Counted from the stretch's first letter, positions 8,941 to 18,857 are shown. The stretch is DNA of 64,000 nt from Devosia lucknowensis (GCF_900177655.1 NZ_FXWK01000001.1:1-64000); one strand, 5' to 3'. A program made the numbers and translations. Notes: generated by a model from the sequence alone, not told the origin.

Positions 8941-10215
8941 ATGACCCGCATGTCTACCGGCCTCAAGCGTTCGCTCGCCATCGTTCTGGCCAGCGTCTCT
9001 GCCATGACCGTTACCGCCGCCTATGCTGGCGAAATCACCGTATGGGCTTGGGACCCGAACTTCAACGGCGCCACCATGAACAAGGCTGCCGAAATCTATA
9101 AGGCCAACCATCCGGATACCACCGTCACCGTGGTCGACTTCGCCAAGGCCGACCTCGAGACCAAGTTGCAGGCGCAGCTGGCCTCCGGCACCACCGATGG
9201 TCTGCCCGACATCGTGCTGATCGAAGACTACGGTGCACAGAAGTACCTGCAGTCGTTCCCGGGCGCGTTCGAGCCCCTCTCCGACAAGATCGATCTCTCA
9301 GGCTTCGCACCTTACAAGGTTGAGCTCGCCACGCTAAATGGTCAGGGCTATTCGCTGCCCTTCGACTCCGGTGTGACTGGCCTGTTTTACCGCTCCGATA
9401 TCCTGGAAGAGGCCGGCTACACTGCCGCGGACCTCGAAGGCATCACCTGGAGCCGCATGATCGAGATCGGCAAGGACATCAAGGAAAAGACCGGGCAGAT
9501 CATGTTCCCGATCGATCCCAATGATGCTGGTATCTTCCGCATCATGATGCAGTCCGCAGGCTCCTGGTACTTCAATGCCGATGGCAGCGTGAACATTGCT
9601 AATAACGACGTGTTCAAGGCCGCTCTGAAGACCTACCAGGATCTCATTGCATCAGGCATCACCAAGCCGGTCGCCGGCTGGACCGAATACACCGGGTCGT
9701 TCACCTCGGGTGATACCGTCGGCACCGTCACAGGTGTGTGGATGACGGGCACGATCAAGGCCAATGCCGACCAGTCCGGCAAGTGGGGCGTTGCCCCCAT
9801 TCCGGCTCTTGACGGTGTTGAGGGTGCAACCAACGCATCCAACCTCGGCGGCTCGAGCTGGTATGTCATGTCCTCCGCTCCGAACAAGGAAGAGGCCATC
9901 GACTTCCTCAATACCGTCTGGGCTCAGGACGTGAACTTCTATCAGGAAATCCTGGTCAATCAGGGCGCCGTCGGCTCGCTGCTGGCCGCTCGTGAAGGCG
10001 AGGCTTACTCGGCTAACGACGATTTCTTCGGTGGGGCGCCCGTCTGGCAGCACTTCTCCGATTGGCTCGCAGCCATCCCGGCCGTCAACTACGGCATCTT
10101 CACCAACGAAGCCGATGCGGCTGTCGTGGCGCAGATCCCGGCCCTGACCAGCGGTGGCAACATCGACGAGATCGCTGCGGCGATCGAAGCCCAGGTCAAC
10201 CAGCAGGTCCAGTAA
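8941..10215 (+). CDS. Sugar ABC transporter substrate-binding protein (family 1)
   Basis: Periplasmic solute-binding protein of about 424 residues. It has a signal peptide (LAIVLASVSAMTVTAAYAG) and then the EITVWAWDPNFNGATM opening typical of family 1 carbohydrate-binding proteins such as UgpB/MalE relatives. ATG 8941 has a strong GGAGG ten bases upstream. It is the first gene of an operon with two permeases, a GH2 glycosidase and a MalK-type ATPase. An oligosaccharide containing a beta-galactoside linkage is the likely ligand by context. Confidence 0.92.
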   Translation: MTRMSTGLKRSLAIVLASVSAMTVTAAYAGEITVWAWDPNFNGATMNKAAEIYKANHPDTTVTVVDFAKADLETKLQAQLASGTTDGLPDIVLIEDYGAQKYLQSFPGAFEPLSDKIDLSGFAPYKVELATLNGQGYSLPFDSGVTGLFYRSDILEEAGYTAADLEGITWSRMIEIGKDIKEKTGQIMFPIDPNDAGIFRIMMQSAGSWYFNADGSVNIANNDVFKAALKTYQDLIASGITKPVAGWTEYTGSFTSGDTVGTVTGVWMTGTIKANADQSGKWGVAPIPALDGVEGATNASNLGGSSWYVMSSAPNKEEAIDFLNTVWAQDVNFYQEILVNQGAVGSLLAAREGEAYSANDDFFGGAPVWQHFSDWLAAIPAVNYGIFTNEADAAVVAQIPALTSGGNIDEIAAAIEAQVNQQVQ

Positions 10216-10225
10216 CAACGGATCA

Positions 10226-10249
10226 CCGAAGGCGGCTTGCCGTCTTCGG
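10226..10249 (+). other. Intercistronic stem-loop after the binding-protein gene
   Basis: CCGAAGGCGG pairs with CCGTCTTCGG (one G-T pair) around a short CTTG loop. There is no T-run, so it is unlikely to be a full terminator. It lies between the binding-protein and permease genes, where such hairpins commonly protect the upstream mRNA and raise binding-protein output relative to the membrane genes. Confidence 0.6.
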
Positions 10250-10320
10250 CCTCCCCGAGACCCTCGTGCTGACGCGCGGGGGTCATCGGCGATTTTTGGC
10301 TCCGGCATTTGGAGGTTGGT

Positions 10321-11211
10321 GTGGCGAAATCGGGATATGAGCGCTCCGCGCAGGTGAGTGGCTGGCTGTTTGTGCTGCCGGCGCTGGTCCTCCTGGGCGT
10401 CTTCATGATCTATCCGATCATCTGGTCGCTCTGGATGAGCTTCCAGGTCGGACGCGGCATGAACCTCAGCTTTGGCGGGTTTACCAACATAATCCGCCTC
10501 ACGCAGGATCCGGTTTTCATCCGGGCCCTCACCAATACCCTGATCTTCCTGGCCATCCAGGTGCCGATCATGCTGGTGCTGGCGTTGTTGTTCGCCAATG
10601 CGCTCAATGACAGCAAGCTCTGGGGCCGGAGCTGGTTCAGGACCGCGATCTTTCTGCCCTGTGTGACCTCGCTCGTCGCCTATTCCGTGGTCTTCCGCTC
10701 CATGTTTGCCCAAGACGGCATCATCAATCAGATGCTGATGGGTCTGCACATCATCTCTGGCCCCATTCCGTGGATGGCCGATCCCTTCTGGGCCAAGGTC
10801 GTGATCATCAGTGCCATCACCTGGCGCTGGACCGGCTACAACATGATCTTCTACCTCGCGGCCATGCAGAACATCGATCGTTCGATCTATGAGGCCGCCA
10901 AGATCGACGGTGTCCCCGCCTGGGCGCGCTTCTGGTACATCACCGTGCCGATGCTCAAGCCCGTGATCCTTTTTACAACCGTCATCTCCACCATCGGTAC
11001 GCTGCAGCTGTTTGACGAGCCCAACCTCATCCCGTCCACGCCTGGCGCCCCATCGGACTCGACGCTCACCCTGTCGCTCTACATCTTCAATCTGAGCTTC
11101 AAGTTCATGCCGAGCTTTGGCTACGCCTCGACCGTGTCCTACGTGATCGTGGTCCTGGTGGGCATTATGACCCTGATCCAGTTCCTGGCTGCCCGGGAGC
11201 GCCGCACATGA
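10321..11211 (+). CDS. Sugar ABC transporter permease (MalF/UgpA type)
   Basis: Inner-membrane permease of about 296 residues with six predicted helices. The EAA loop reads IYEAAKIDGVPAWARFWYITVPML, as in MalF/UgpA-type subunits. GTG 10321 is chosen over a TTG 12 bases upstream because GGAGG sits five bases before the GTG and overlaps the TTG codon. Its stop overlaps the start of the next permease by four bases. Confidence 0.93.
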   Translation: MAKSGYERSAQVSGWLFVLPALVLLGVFMIYPIIWSLWMSFQVGRGMNLSFGGFTNIIRLTQDPVFIRALTNTLIFLAIQVPIMLVLALLFANALNDSKLWGRSWFRTAIFLPCVTSLVAYSVVFRSMFAQDGIINQMLMGLHIISGPIPWMADPFWAKVVIISAITWRWTGYNMIFYLAAMQNIDRSIYEAAKIDGVPAWARFWYITVPMLKPVILFTTVISTIGTLQLFDEPNLIPSTPGAPSDSTLTLSLYIFNLSFKFMPSFGYASTVSYVIVVLVGIMTLIQFLAARERRT

Positions 11212-12026
11212 GCAACCCCATCGCTCTCGTCGGCCGCGCCGCGACATACGCTCTCCTGCTTCTCGCAGCTTTTGTTTCGGTCTTCCCATTCTTCTGGATG
11301 GTTGTGGGCGCAACAAACACCTCGGCCGAGATCATCAAGGGCAAGGTGACGCCGGGCAGTGCGCTCTGGACCAACGCCGTCAACTTTTTCAGCTCGGTGG
11401 ACATGCCGCGTATCCTCTTCAACTCCTTCTTCATTGCAGGAGTGGGGACCGCACTGACGCTGCTCGTGTCGTCGTTGGCAGGCTATGGCTTCGAGATGTT
11501 CCGCAGTCGCTTCCGCGAGAAGATCTTCGGCGGGCTCTTGCTGATGCTGTCGATCCCGTTTGCCGCGCTCATGGTTCCGCTTTTCATCATGATGGCGAAC
11601 CTCAAGATGATTAACACCTATCAGGCAATCATCCTGCCCACCGTGGCGTCGATCTTCATCGTCTTCTACTTCCGTCAGGCCACGAAGGCATTTCCGCACG
11701 AGTTGCGCGATGCCGCACGCATCGATGGTCTCAAGGAATGGCAGATTTTCCTGTTCGTCTACATGCCGGTGATGCGCTCGACCTACGCGGCGGCGACCAT
11801 CATCGTCTTCATGACCAATTGGAACAACTACCTTTGGCCGCTGATTGTGCTGCAGACCAATGAGATGAAGACCCTGACCCTCGTGGTCGCCGGTCTCACA
11901 TCTGCCTACACGCCTGATTTCGGCGTCGTCATGGTCGGTGCGATTTTTGCGACCTTGCCCACCCTCATTATCTTCTTCCTGCTCCAGCGTCGCTTCGTCG
12001 AAGGCATGCTGGGGGCCGTCAAATAG
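11208..12026 (+). CDS. Sugar ABC transporter permease (MalG/UgpE type)
   Basis: Second inner-membrane permease, 272 residues, with the EAA loop ELRDAARIDGLKEWQIFLFVYMP typical of MalG/UgpE subunits. ATG 11208 overlaps the preceding stop (ATGA), indicating coupled translation and 1:1 production of the two membrane subunits. Together with the preceding permease it makes the heterodimeric channel driven by the ATPase encoded after the GH2 gene. Confidence 0.93.
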   Translation: MSNPIALVGRAATYALLLLAAFVSVFPFFWMVVGATNTSAEIIKGKVTPGSALWTNAVNFFSSVDMPRILFNSFFIAGVGTALTLLVSSLAGYGFEMFRSRFREKIFGGLLLMLSIPFAALMVPLFIMMANLKMINTYQAIILPTVASIFIVFYFRQATKAFPHELRDAARIDGLKEWQIFLFVYMPVMRSTYAAATIIVFMTNWNNYLWPLIVLQTNEMKTLTLVVAGLTSAYTPDFGVVMVGAIFATLPTLIIFFLLQRRFVEGMLGAVK

Positions 12027-12034
12027 AGTTATCC

Positions 12035-14239
12035 ATGCGTCCCCTTATCGATTTCAATTCTGGCTGGCTGTTCGAAGGCAAGGACACCGTCCGCCTGCCG
12101 CATACGGCGGTGGAACTGCCCTTCACCTATTTCGACGAGAAGGCGTATCAGCGTGTCTTCACCTACGAGAAGCGCTTCACTGCCGATGCAACTTGGCATG
12201 GCAAGGACGTTTCTGTGGTGTTCGACGGCGCCATGGCCAATGCAAAGGTGAGCCTCAACGGCTTCGAAGTCGCTGCCCACAAGGATGGCTATACGCCTTT
12301 CGAAGCGCGCCTCACCGATCGTCTCGAACCAGGCGAGAATGTTCTTACCGTTACCATCGACGGCAGCGAAAACCCCGAAATCCCGCCCTTCGGTGGGCAG
12401 ATCGACTATCTCACCTACGCCGGCATCTATCGCGAGGCATGGCTGCGCATAACTGCGCCGGTGTTTATCGAAAATGCGAAGATCGAGACCCCCAACGCGC
12501 TTGCCGATAGAAAGTCGGTGACCGCCCGCGTTACCCTGGCCAACCCGCAAAACCTGCCCCTCAAGGGTGCGATGGATGCGCAGATACTCGATGCATCCGG
12601 AGAGCTGGTCGGCGCTCCGCTATCGGTAGAGGTCACCGGCGCGGCCGTGTCGATCGCCTTTGATGACCTGACCAAGATAGAGCTCTGGGACCTGAACAAT
12701 CCCGCGCTTTACACCCTGTCGCTCAAGCTGGACACATCAGCCGGACAGGACGAAGCCACTTTCCGTTTCGGTTTCCGCACCGCCGAATTCACCACCGAGG
12801 GCTTCATGCTCAACGGCAAGGTGTTGAAGCTCCGTGGCCTCAATCGCCACCAGTCGTTTCCCTATGTCGGTTATGCCCTGGGCAAGTCGGCTCAGGAACG
12901 CGACGCCGAAATCCTCAAGCGCGAGCTCAAGCTCAACATGGTGCGCACCTCGCACTATCCGCAAAGCCACTATTTCCTCGACCGCTGCGACGAGCTCGGC
13001 CTCCTGGTATTTGAGGAAATTCCGGGCTGGCAGCATATAGGCGGAGAGAGCTGGAAAGATGAAAGCGTCGAAAACGTTCGGCGCATGATCACCCGTGACT
13101 GGAACCACCCCTCCATCGTCATCTGGGGCGTGCGCATCAACGAGTCGCAGGACGACCACGATTTTTATGTTCGCACCAACAAGCTGGCGCATGAGCTGGA
13201 CTCGACCCGCTCGACCGGCGGCGTGCGCTACATCACCGACAGCGAACTGCTCGAAGACGTCTATACGATGAACGACTTCATCCTCGGCAACGAGGAATGG
13301 GGTGGTAATCGCCCGCGCACGCCCCTCAGGCCGCAGCAGGAAGTGACCGGTCTTCATCGCATCGTGCCCTACATGATCACCGAATATGGCGGGCACATGT
13401 ACCCGACGAAGTCCTGGGATCAGGAACAGCGTCAGGCTGAACATGTGCTGCGGCACCTCGAAGTCATGAACGCGGCTTATGGCGATCCGCAAATAGCCGG
13501 CTGCATTGGCTGGTGCGCTTTCGACTACAACACGCACAAGGACTTCGGCTCCGGCGACCGCATCTGCCACCATGGCGTCATGGACATGTTCCGCGAGCCC
13601 AAATTTGCTGCCTATGCCTATATCAGCCAGTGCGACCCCGAAGACGAAGTCATTCTCAAGCCGGTCACTTTCTGGGCCCGTGGTGAGCGCAACATCGGCG
13701 GCGTGCTGCCACTGATGATCCTCACCAATTGCGATGAGGTCGAGCTGACTTACGGCAAGAACGCTCCCAAGCGCTTCAGGCCTGATCGCGAAAAGTTTCC
13801 GCACCTGCCGCATGCGCCCGTCGTCATCACCCGCGCACACCTGACCGACGAGGAGCTCGGGCTCTGGGGCATGAGCTGGGAGGATGCCACTGTCACCGGC
13901 TATGTCGACGGTAAGGTCGTCAAGACGGTCAACTTCATAGCTGACCCGATCGCACACGAACTGCAGGTCGAACCGGATGTGACCGAAATCGGCGCCGATG
14001 GCGATACCGTGCGTGTGATGATCCGGGCCCTGGATCAGTCCGGCAAGAAGTTGCCATTCTTCCCCGAACCCGTGTCAGTCGAGGTTTCGGGCGCCGCCGA
14101 GCGTCTCGGGCCAGGTCTGGTTCCGCTGCGGGCCGGCTCGACCGGCTTCTGGCTCCGCTCGACAGGCAAGGGCTCGGTCACCGTCACCGTCACCAGCGAC
14201 CGCCTGGGGCGCGCTGTCTCAACTCTCTCCGCAAGCTGA
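12035..14239 (+). CDS. Glycoside hydrolase family 2, beta-galactosidase-like
   Basis: Cytoplasmic enzyme of 734 residues without signal peptide. The N-terminal sugar-binding and immunoglobulin-like domains (residues ~1-250) precede a TIM-barrel domain. The acid/base glutamate is in WGVRINES (Glu370) and the nucleophile in YMITEYGGH (Glu450), as in GH2 beta-galactosidases and beta-glucuronidases. Being embedded in a sugar ABC operon, it likely cleaves an imported beta-galactoside or related oligosaccharide. It is shorter than E. coli LacZ (1023 residues) and closer in size to compact GH2 enzymes. GH2 also includes mannosidases and glucuronidases, so the exact sugar is uncertain. Confidence 0.88.
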   Translation: MRPLIDFNSGWLFEGKDTVRLPHTAVELPFTYFDEKAYQRVFTYEKRFTADATWHGKDVSVVFDGAMANAKVSLNGFEVAAHKDGYTPFEARLTDRLEPGENVLTVTIDGSENPEIPPFGGQIDYLTYAGIYREAWLRITAPVFIENAKIETPNALADRKSVTARVTLANPQNLPLKGAMDAQILDASGELVGAPLSVEVTGAAVSIAFDDLTKIELWDLNNPALYTLSLKLDTSAGQDEATFRFGFRTAEFTTEGFMLNGKVLKLRGLNRHQSFPYVGYALGKSAQERDAEILKRELKLNMVRTSHYPQSHYFLDRCDELGLLVFEEIPGWQHIGGESWKDESVENVRRMITRDWNHPSIVIWGVRINESQDDHDFYVRTNKLAHELDSTRSTGGVRYITDSELLEDVYTMNDFILGNEEWGGNRPRTPLRPQQEVTGLHRIVPYMITEYGGHMYPTKSWDQEQRQAEHVLRHLEVMNAAYGDPQIAGCIGWCAFDYNTHKDFGSGDRICHHGVMDMFREPKFAAYAYISQCDPEDEVILKPVTFWARGERNIGGVLPLMILTNCDEVELTYGKNAPKRFRPDREKFPHLPHAPVVITRAHLTDEELGLWGMSWEDATVTGYVDGKVVKTVNFIADPIAHELQVEPDVTEIGADGDTVRVMIRALDQSGKKLPFFPEPVSVEVSGAAERLGPGLVPLRAGSTGFWLRSTGKGSVTVTVTSDRLGRAVSTLSAS

Positions 14240-14251
14240 GGAAACCTTTCC

Positions 14252-15310
14252 ATGTCCGGATTGAAGCTGACCAACGTCAAGAAGTCCTTCGGGTCCGTCC
14301 AGGTCATCAAGGGCGTGGATCTTGAGATCGCCGACAAGGAGTTCGTGGTCTTCGTCGGCCCATCGGGCTGCGGCAAGTCCACCTTGCTCCGCATGATTGC
14401 CGGCCTGGAGCAGATTTCCAGCGGTGATCTTTTCATTGGCGACAAGCGGGTCAACGATATCGATCCATCGCAGCGCGGCATCGCCATGGTCTTCCAGACC
14501 TACGCCCTCTATCCGCATATGACCGTGCGGGAGAATATGGGCTTCGCGCTGAAATTTGCTGGCGCGCCGAAGGCGGAGATCGAACAGCGGGTTGCAGAAG
14601 CCGCGCGTATCCTGGAACTCGGGCCATTGCTTGATCGTCGCCCGGGACAGTTGTCAGGCGGCCAGCGCCAGCGTGTCGCCATCGGACGTGCCATCGTTCG
14701 CCATCCGGAGGTGTTCCTTTTCGACGAGCCGCTGTCCAATCTCGACGCGGAACTGCGCGTGCACATGCGCATCGAGATTGCCCGGCTCCATCAGGAGCTC
14801 CAGACCACGATCATTTACGTGACCCACGATCAGGTTGAAGCCATGACCCTGGCCGACAAGATCGTTGTCCTGCGCGACGGCCTGATTGAGCAGGTCGGTT
14901 CGCCACTCGAGCTCTATGACAATCCCGACAATATCTTCGTTGCCGGCTTTATCGGTTCGCCCAAGATGAACTTCCTCAAGGGCACGGCTGAGGGCAGCGG
15001 CATCCGGCTCGTCGACTTCCCTGGGCAGGTCATCCCGTCACCGGTCCAGCTCACAGCCGGTGAAACGGTGACCGTGGGCATACGCCCTGAGCATTTCACC
15101 GACGAAGGCAGTGCTTCGCTCGACGTGACGGTGGAAATCGTCGAGCACCTGGGCGGGGAAACCTATGCCTACGCCCGCGACAAGGGTGCGGAACTCCTGA
15201 CCATAGCCACCGACAATAATCGCTTGCTCAAGAAAGGCGATCGTCACGCCGCCAGGTTTGATCCGGCGGACGCACTTGTATTCGGCGTCGACGGACGGCG
15301 TATCCGCTGA
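14252..15310 (+). CDS. Sugar ABC transporter ATP-binding protein (UgpC/MalK/MsmK type)
   Basis: ATPase of 352 residues: Walker [10 protein letters not shown], signature [13 protein letters not shown], Walker [14 protein letters not shown]-loop YVTHDQ. A C-terminal TOBE/OB domain (residues ~240-350, with VGIRPEHF) is typical of carbohydrate-importer ATPases and often regulatory. AGGAAA precedes the ATG and the gap to the GH2 gene is 12 bases, so it closes the galactoside operon. Confidence 0.93.
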   Translation: MSGLKLTNVKKSFGSVQVIKGVDLEIADKEFVVFVGPSGCGKSTLLRMIAGLEQISSGDLFIGDKRVNDIDPSQRGIAMVFQTYALYPHMTVRENMGFALKFAGAPKAEIEQRVAEAARILELGPLLDRRPGQLSGGQRQRVAIGRAIVRHPEVFLFDEPLSNLDAELRVHMRIEIARLHQELQTTIIYVTHDQVEAMTLADKIVVLRDGLIEQVGSPLELYDNPDNIFVAGFIGSPKMNFLKGTAEGSGIRLVDFPGQVIPSPVQLTAGETVTVGIRPEHFTDEGSASLDVTVEIVEHLGGETYAYARDKGAELLTIATDNNRLLKKGDRHAARFDPADALVFGVDGRRIR

Positions 15311-15313
15311 AGC

Positions 15314-16519
15314 CTACTGCAGCAACTGGCCGCTGTTCATGAAATAGCGCTCGAATAGCGGTGTCGTCGCGGCCCCAATGGCGCGCGCATTGAAGCCCAC
15401 GGTGGCCGCCTCGACCCTTGGGGCGATCAGTCCGCGCATATCCTGATTGACGAGATAGCGCCTCGTCCGGTCGACAAGCTCCTGCTTGACCGCAGCGGGG
15501 AATGCCCCATCGATCAGGATCGCCTCGAAATCGATCACGGCGCAGACCGAAAGGCTGGCGCGCGCCAGTTCCTGCGCCGTGCGGCCGATCCAGGGTTCGA
15601 CGAAACGGGCATACCGGTCCCAATCCTGGGGCTGGACCCAAAGTTCTGCAGGGTTGTGACCGTTCTCGGCGAGGCGCGCCTCAAGCAGGTGAATCGAGGC
15701 CGTGTCGATCAGTTGCTGGCTTTCACCCTGTGGCCCGAAACTCCGCAGTGATCCCAATGCGCCGGCATTGCCCTGATAGCCCTGATACACCGAGTGGTTG
15801 AGGACGATGCCACCACCAATGAAGGCTCCGATAAAGAAGTAGGCATAGTCGCGGAATTCTTTGCCGCGGCCGTAAATGTGTTCCGCCTGGCAACCTGCCG
15901 TGGCATCGTTGACCATGTAGACGGGCAGCTCGGAGAACGTGTTGACCTCGGCGACGATGTCGATATCGCGCCATGACGAGAATTCGTCCGGCGGAGCACC
16001 GACGATCTCATTCCATTTCCAGAGCTCGAACGGCGTGCCGATGCCAATGCCGCAGATGCGCTTCTGCTCGGAAGGGCTGCACCGATCAAGAATCTCGGCA
16101 ATGCCCTTGCGCAGGAATTCGAAGATCGGGCCGGGCAGGGGATATTGATAGGTGGTTTGAAGCTGGTGTCGGACGGTGCCGCGAAAGTCGGCCAGCAACA
16201 GGACCGCGCTGCGGCGACCGATCTTGCACCCAAAGGAAAGGACGCCCCCTTCGGCCAGACTCATCGGAACGGAGGGCTTGCCAACCTTGCCTTTTACCGG
16301 CGCTCCTCGCGCCAGAAGGCCCTCACGCTCCATTTCTCTCAAGATGATTGAAACTGTTTGCGGCGAGAGGTTTGCGAGGCGGGCGAGGTCGCTTCCAGCC
16401 ATAGGACCATTGCGCTGCAGCAATGTGAGAAGCAGCCGCTCGTTGTGGTCCCTGACCCCGCTCTGATTTACGCCTCGACTGAGGCTTCGGATAACTGGTT
16501 CTCCCATGCGGCGCACCAT
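15314..16519 (-). CDS. ROK-family transcriptional regulator, probable fructose-operon repressor
   Basis: Regulator of about 401 residues. The N-terminal winged helix (NERLLLTLLQRNGPMAGSDL) precedes a ROK sugar-kinase-like domain with IGIGTP and GGGIVLNHSV. The zinc motif CxCGxxGC expected of active ROK kinases is not present, which fits a sensor rather than an enzyme. It is divergent from the frcBCA genes and shares their AT-rich intergenic region. ROK regulators beside fructose ABC genes are known in rhizobia, so an FrcR-like role is inferred. ATG 16519 is chosen; ATG 16507 is possible. Its stop faces the end of the galactoside operon with a 3-base gap. Confidence 0.85.
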   Translation of the reverse strand: MVRRMGEPVIRSLSRGVNQSGVRDHNERLLLTLLQRNGPMAGSDLARLANLSPQTVSIILREMEREGLLARGAPVKGKVGKPSVPMSLAEGGVLSFGCKIGRRSAVLLLADFRGTVRHQLQTTYQYPLPGPIFEFLRKGIAEILDRCSPSEQKRICGIGIGTPFELWKWNEIVGAPPDEFSSWRDIDIVAEVNTFSELPVYMVNDATAGCQAEHIYGRGKEFRDYAYFFIGAFIGGGIVLNHSVYQGYQGNAGALGSLRSFGPQGESQQLIDTASIHLLEARLAENGHNPAELWVQPQDWDRYARFVEPWIGRTAQELARASLSVCAVIDFEAILIDGAFPAAVKQELVDRTRRYLVNQDMRGLIAPRVEAATVGFNARAIGAATTPLFERYFMNSGQLLQ

Positions 16520-16555
16520 AGAGACACGTCCAGCAGCGCGAAAGATGCGCGAGTC

Positions 16556-16613
16556 AAAATAAATAAATAAAATAGATTTATATATTGACGGTGGCCTGAA
16601 AGCCCGACACGAT
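16556..16613 (+). promoter_or_regulatory. Promoter and putative ROK operator upstream of frcB
   Basis: An unusually AT-rich block (16556-16586) contains ATAAAT (16563-16568) and ATTTAT (16576-16581) as inverted half-sites with a 7-base spacer, plus extra ATAAAT copies. It runs directly into TTGACG (16585-16590), a good -35; a weak -10 (CACGAT) lies 17 bases on. The overlap of the AT-rich palindrome with the -35 fits repression by the divergent ROK protein. Confidence 0.55.
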
Positions 16614-16694
16614 GGCCTTGTCAAATGAGCAGGCTCGGAGGAGCCGCAGGGGAGGAGCCCTGCCGCGATTGGCCTGCATACCGGGAGAGTAGAG

Positions 16695-17726
16695 ATGAAG
16701 AAGCTGCTTATCGGCACCGCTTTGTGCGTCGCCGCCATGGCGCCGGCTGCCATGCCGTCTGTGGTTTTTGCGCAGGACGCCGTATCTGCGTGCCTGATCA
16801 CCAAGACCGACACCAATCCGTTTTTCGTCAAGATGAAAGAAGGCGCCGAGGCAAAGGCGGCCGAATTGGGCGTCACGCTCAAGTCTTTCGCCGGCAAGAT
16901 CGATGGCGACCACGAGACCCAGGTGGCTGCAATCGAGACCTGTATCGCCGATGGCGCCAAGGGGATCCTGATTGCTGCGTCTGACACCTCCGCTATCGTC
17001 CAGTCAGTTCAGAAGGCTCGCGATGCAGGCCTCTTGGTTATCGCGCTCGACACGCCGCTCAATCCCATCGATGCGGCTGACGCGACCTTTGCTACCGATA
17101 ATTTCCTGGCCGGTGAACTGATCGGCAAGTGGGCGGCGGGCAAGCTCGGCGCAGAAGCGGCGAATGCCAAGATTGCAATGCTAGACCTCGCAGTCAGCCA
17201 GCCCAGCGTCGACGTTCTTCGCGATCAGGGTTTCCTGACCGGTTTCGGCATCGACGTGGGCGATGCGAACAAGTGGGGCGATGAGTCCGACCCGCGTATC
17301 GTGGGCCACGACGTCACCGCCGGCAACGAGGAGGGTGGCCGCAAGGCAATGGAGAACCTGCTCGCCAAGGATCCGATGATCAACATGGTCTACACCATCA
17401 ACGAGCCGTCCGCAGCCGGTGCATACGAAGCGCTCAAGTCCATCGGTCGCGAGAACGACGTAACCATTGTCTCCGTGGATGGCGGTTGTCCCGGCGTTGC
17501 AAACGTCAAGGACGGCGTGATCGGTGCAACCTCGCAGCAATACCCCCTCCAGATGGCAGCGCTCGGCGTTGAGGCCATCAAGGCCTGGGCGGACAACGGC
17601 GCCAAGCCAGCACCCACGGAAGGCAAGGACTTCTTCGACACGGGCGTAAAGCTTGTGACCGACCAGCCCGTGGAAGGCGTGGACTCCATTGATACCGCGG
17701 AAGGCGAATCTCTCTGCTGGGGTTGA
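16695..17726 (+). CDS. frcB: Fructose-type ABC transporter substrate-binding protein FrcB
   Basis: Periplasmic protein of 343 residues with a signal peptide ending around PSVVFAQ. The body strongly resembles Sinorhizobium Frc[62 protein letters not shown] and [11 protein letters not shown]. It belongs to the ribose/galactose (Peripla_BP_4) class. GGGAGAG precedes the ATG. It is the first gene of the frcBCA operon; a hairpin follows. Fructose, with ribose or mannose as secondary ligands, is inferred from the family. Confidence 0.9.
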   Translation: MKKLLIGTALCVAAMAPAAMPSVVFAQDAVSACLITKTDTNPFFVKMKEGAEAKAAELGVTLKSFAGKIDGDHETQVAAIETCIADGAKGILIAASDTSAIVQSVQKARDAGLLVIALDTPLNPIDAADATFATDNFLAGELIGKWAAGKLGAEAANAKIAMLDLAVSQPSVDVLRDQGFLTGFGIDVGDANKWGDESDPRIVGHDVTAGNEEGGRKAMENLLAKDPMINMVYTINEPSAAGAYEALKSIGRENDVTIVSVDGGCPGVANVKDGVIGATSQQYPLQMAALGVEAIKAWADNGAKPAPTEGKDFFDTGVKLVTDQPVEGVDSIDTAEGESLCWG

Positions 17727-17747
17727 TCCCGAGCGATGCTTTTATGA

Positions 17748-17773
17748 GTGCAGGGCCGTGAATGGCCCTGCAC
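17748..17773 (+). other. Intercistronic stem-loop between frcB and frcC
   Basis: GTGCAGGGCC (17748-17757) and GGCCCTGCAC (17764-17773) form a perfect 10-bp stem with a 6-base loop GTGAAT and no following T-run. Its position after the binding-protein gene parallels the hairpin in the galactoside operon and suits mRNA stabilisation or partial attenuation. Confidence 0.7.
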
Positions 17774-17798
17774 CGACTGGGAACCGGGGAGGACACCC

Positions 17799-18857
17799 AT
17801 GACAAACCAGACCGAGGCCGACAGAGGGCTATTGGGACAAAGCGAGGCGGTCGCAAGCTTCGAGCATGAAAACACCCTGCTTTCGCGTGTGCAACACGCG
17901 CTGCACTCCAATCCCGCGCTCGTACCGCTGATTGTCCTCGTGGCATCGGTGCTGGTGTTCGGGGTTCTTCTGGGCGGAAAATTCTTTTCTTCTTTCGCCC
18001 TGACGCTCATTCTTCAGCAGGTTGCCATTGTCGGCATCGTCGGAACGGCGCAGTCCCTGGTTATTCTGACGGCCGGTATCGATCTTTCGGTCGGCGCCAT
18101 CATGGTGCTCAGTTCGGTGATCATGGGCCAGTTCACCTTCAAATTGGGCCTTCCGCCCGCCGTCGCGATTGCCTGTGGGCTTGTGGTCGGCACCTTCATC
18201 GGTTTCATCAACGGCTGGCTGATCGCCCGCATCAAGCTGCCCCCGTTCATCGTCACCCTGGGCATGTGGCAAATCGCTCTGGCCACCAATTTCCTCTATT
18301 CGGGCAACGAAACCATCCGGGCGCAGGAGATCGAGGTCAACGCGCCGCTGTTGCAGTTTTTCGGCCAGTCCTTCTCCGTCGGCGGCGCCGTATTCACCTA
18401 CGGGGTGATCTTTTTCATTGGGATCGTCCTGATCCTGGCTTATGTGCTGCGCCACACGGCCTGGGGCCGGCATGTCTACGCGGTGGGTGACGATCCTGAC
18501 GCGGCGGCGCTTTCTGGCGTCAACACCAAGCGCATCCTGATTTCGGTCTATGCCCTGTCCGGCCTCATCTGTGCCTTTGCCGGATGGGTGCTGATCGGAC
18601 GCATCGGCTCGGTTTCGCCCACGTCGGGCCAATCGGCCAACATCGAAAGCATCACTGCGGTGGTGATTGGCGGAATTTCGCTTTTTGGAGGCCGTGGATC
18701 GATCCTCGGCATGTTCTTCGGCGCCTTGATCGTCGGGGTTTTTTCACTGGGTTTGCGTCTGCTTGGTGCCGACGCCCAGTGGACATACTTGCTCATTGGC
18801 GCGCTGATCATCGCCGCCGTCGCGGTGGATCAGTGGATCAGGAAGGTGTCTGCGTGA
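17799..18857 (+). CDS. frcC: Fructose ABC transporter permease FrcC
   Basis: Inner-membrane permease of about 352 residues in the RbsC/FrcC family: LVILTAGIDLSVGAIM near the N-terminal third and AVGDDPDAAALSGVNTKRI later are family hallmarks. ATG 17799 is supported by GGGGAGG nine bases upstream; the frame is open further 5' but there runs through the stem-loop. The stop overlaps the start of frcA (TGATG). Confidence 0.92.
   Translation: MTNQTEADRGLLGQSEAVASFEHENTLLSRVQHALHSNPALVPLIVLVASVLVFGVLLGGKFFSSFALTLILQQVAIVGIVGTAQSLVILTAGIDLSVGAIMVLSSVIMGQFTFKLGLPPAVAIACGLVVGTFIGFINGWLIARIKLPPFIVTLGMWQIALATNFLYSGNETIRAQEIEVNAPLLQFFGQSFSVGGAVFTYGVIFFIGIVLILAYVLRHTAWGRHVYAVGDDPDAAALSGVNTKRILISVYALSGLICAFAGWVLIGRIGSVSPTSGQSANIESITAVVIGGISLFGGRGSILGMFFGALIVGVFSLGLRLLGADAQWTYLLIGALIIAAVAVDQWIRKVSA

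Noticed and set aside
9652..11316. Long antisense open frame of 554 codons opposite the sugar ABC genes
   Set aside because: Its translation is Arg/Gly/His/Asp-rich with no domain, and it lies opposite clear binding-protein and permease genes. It is a by-product of high third-position GC.
12737..13957. Antisense open frame of 406 codons opposite the GH2 gene
   Set aside because: No homology or ribosome-binding site, and biased composition. The GH2 frame on the other strand has catalytic motifs throughout.
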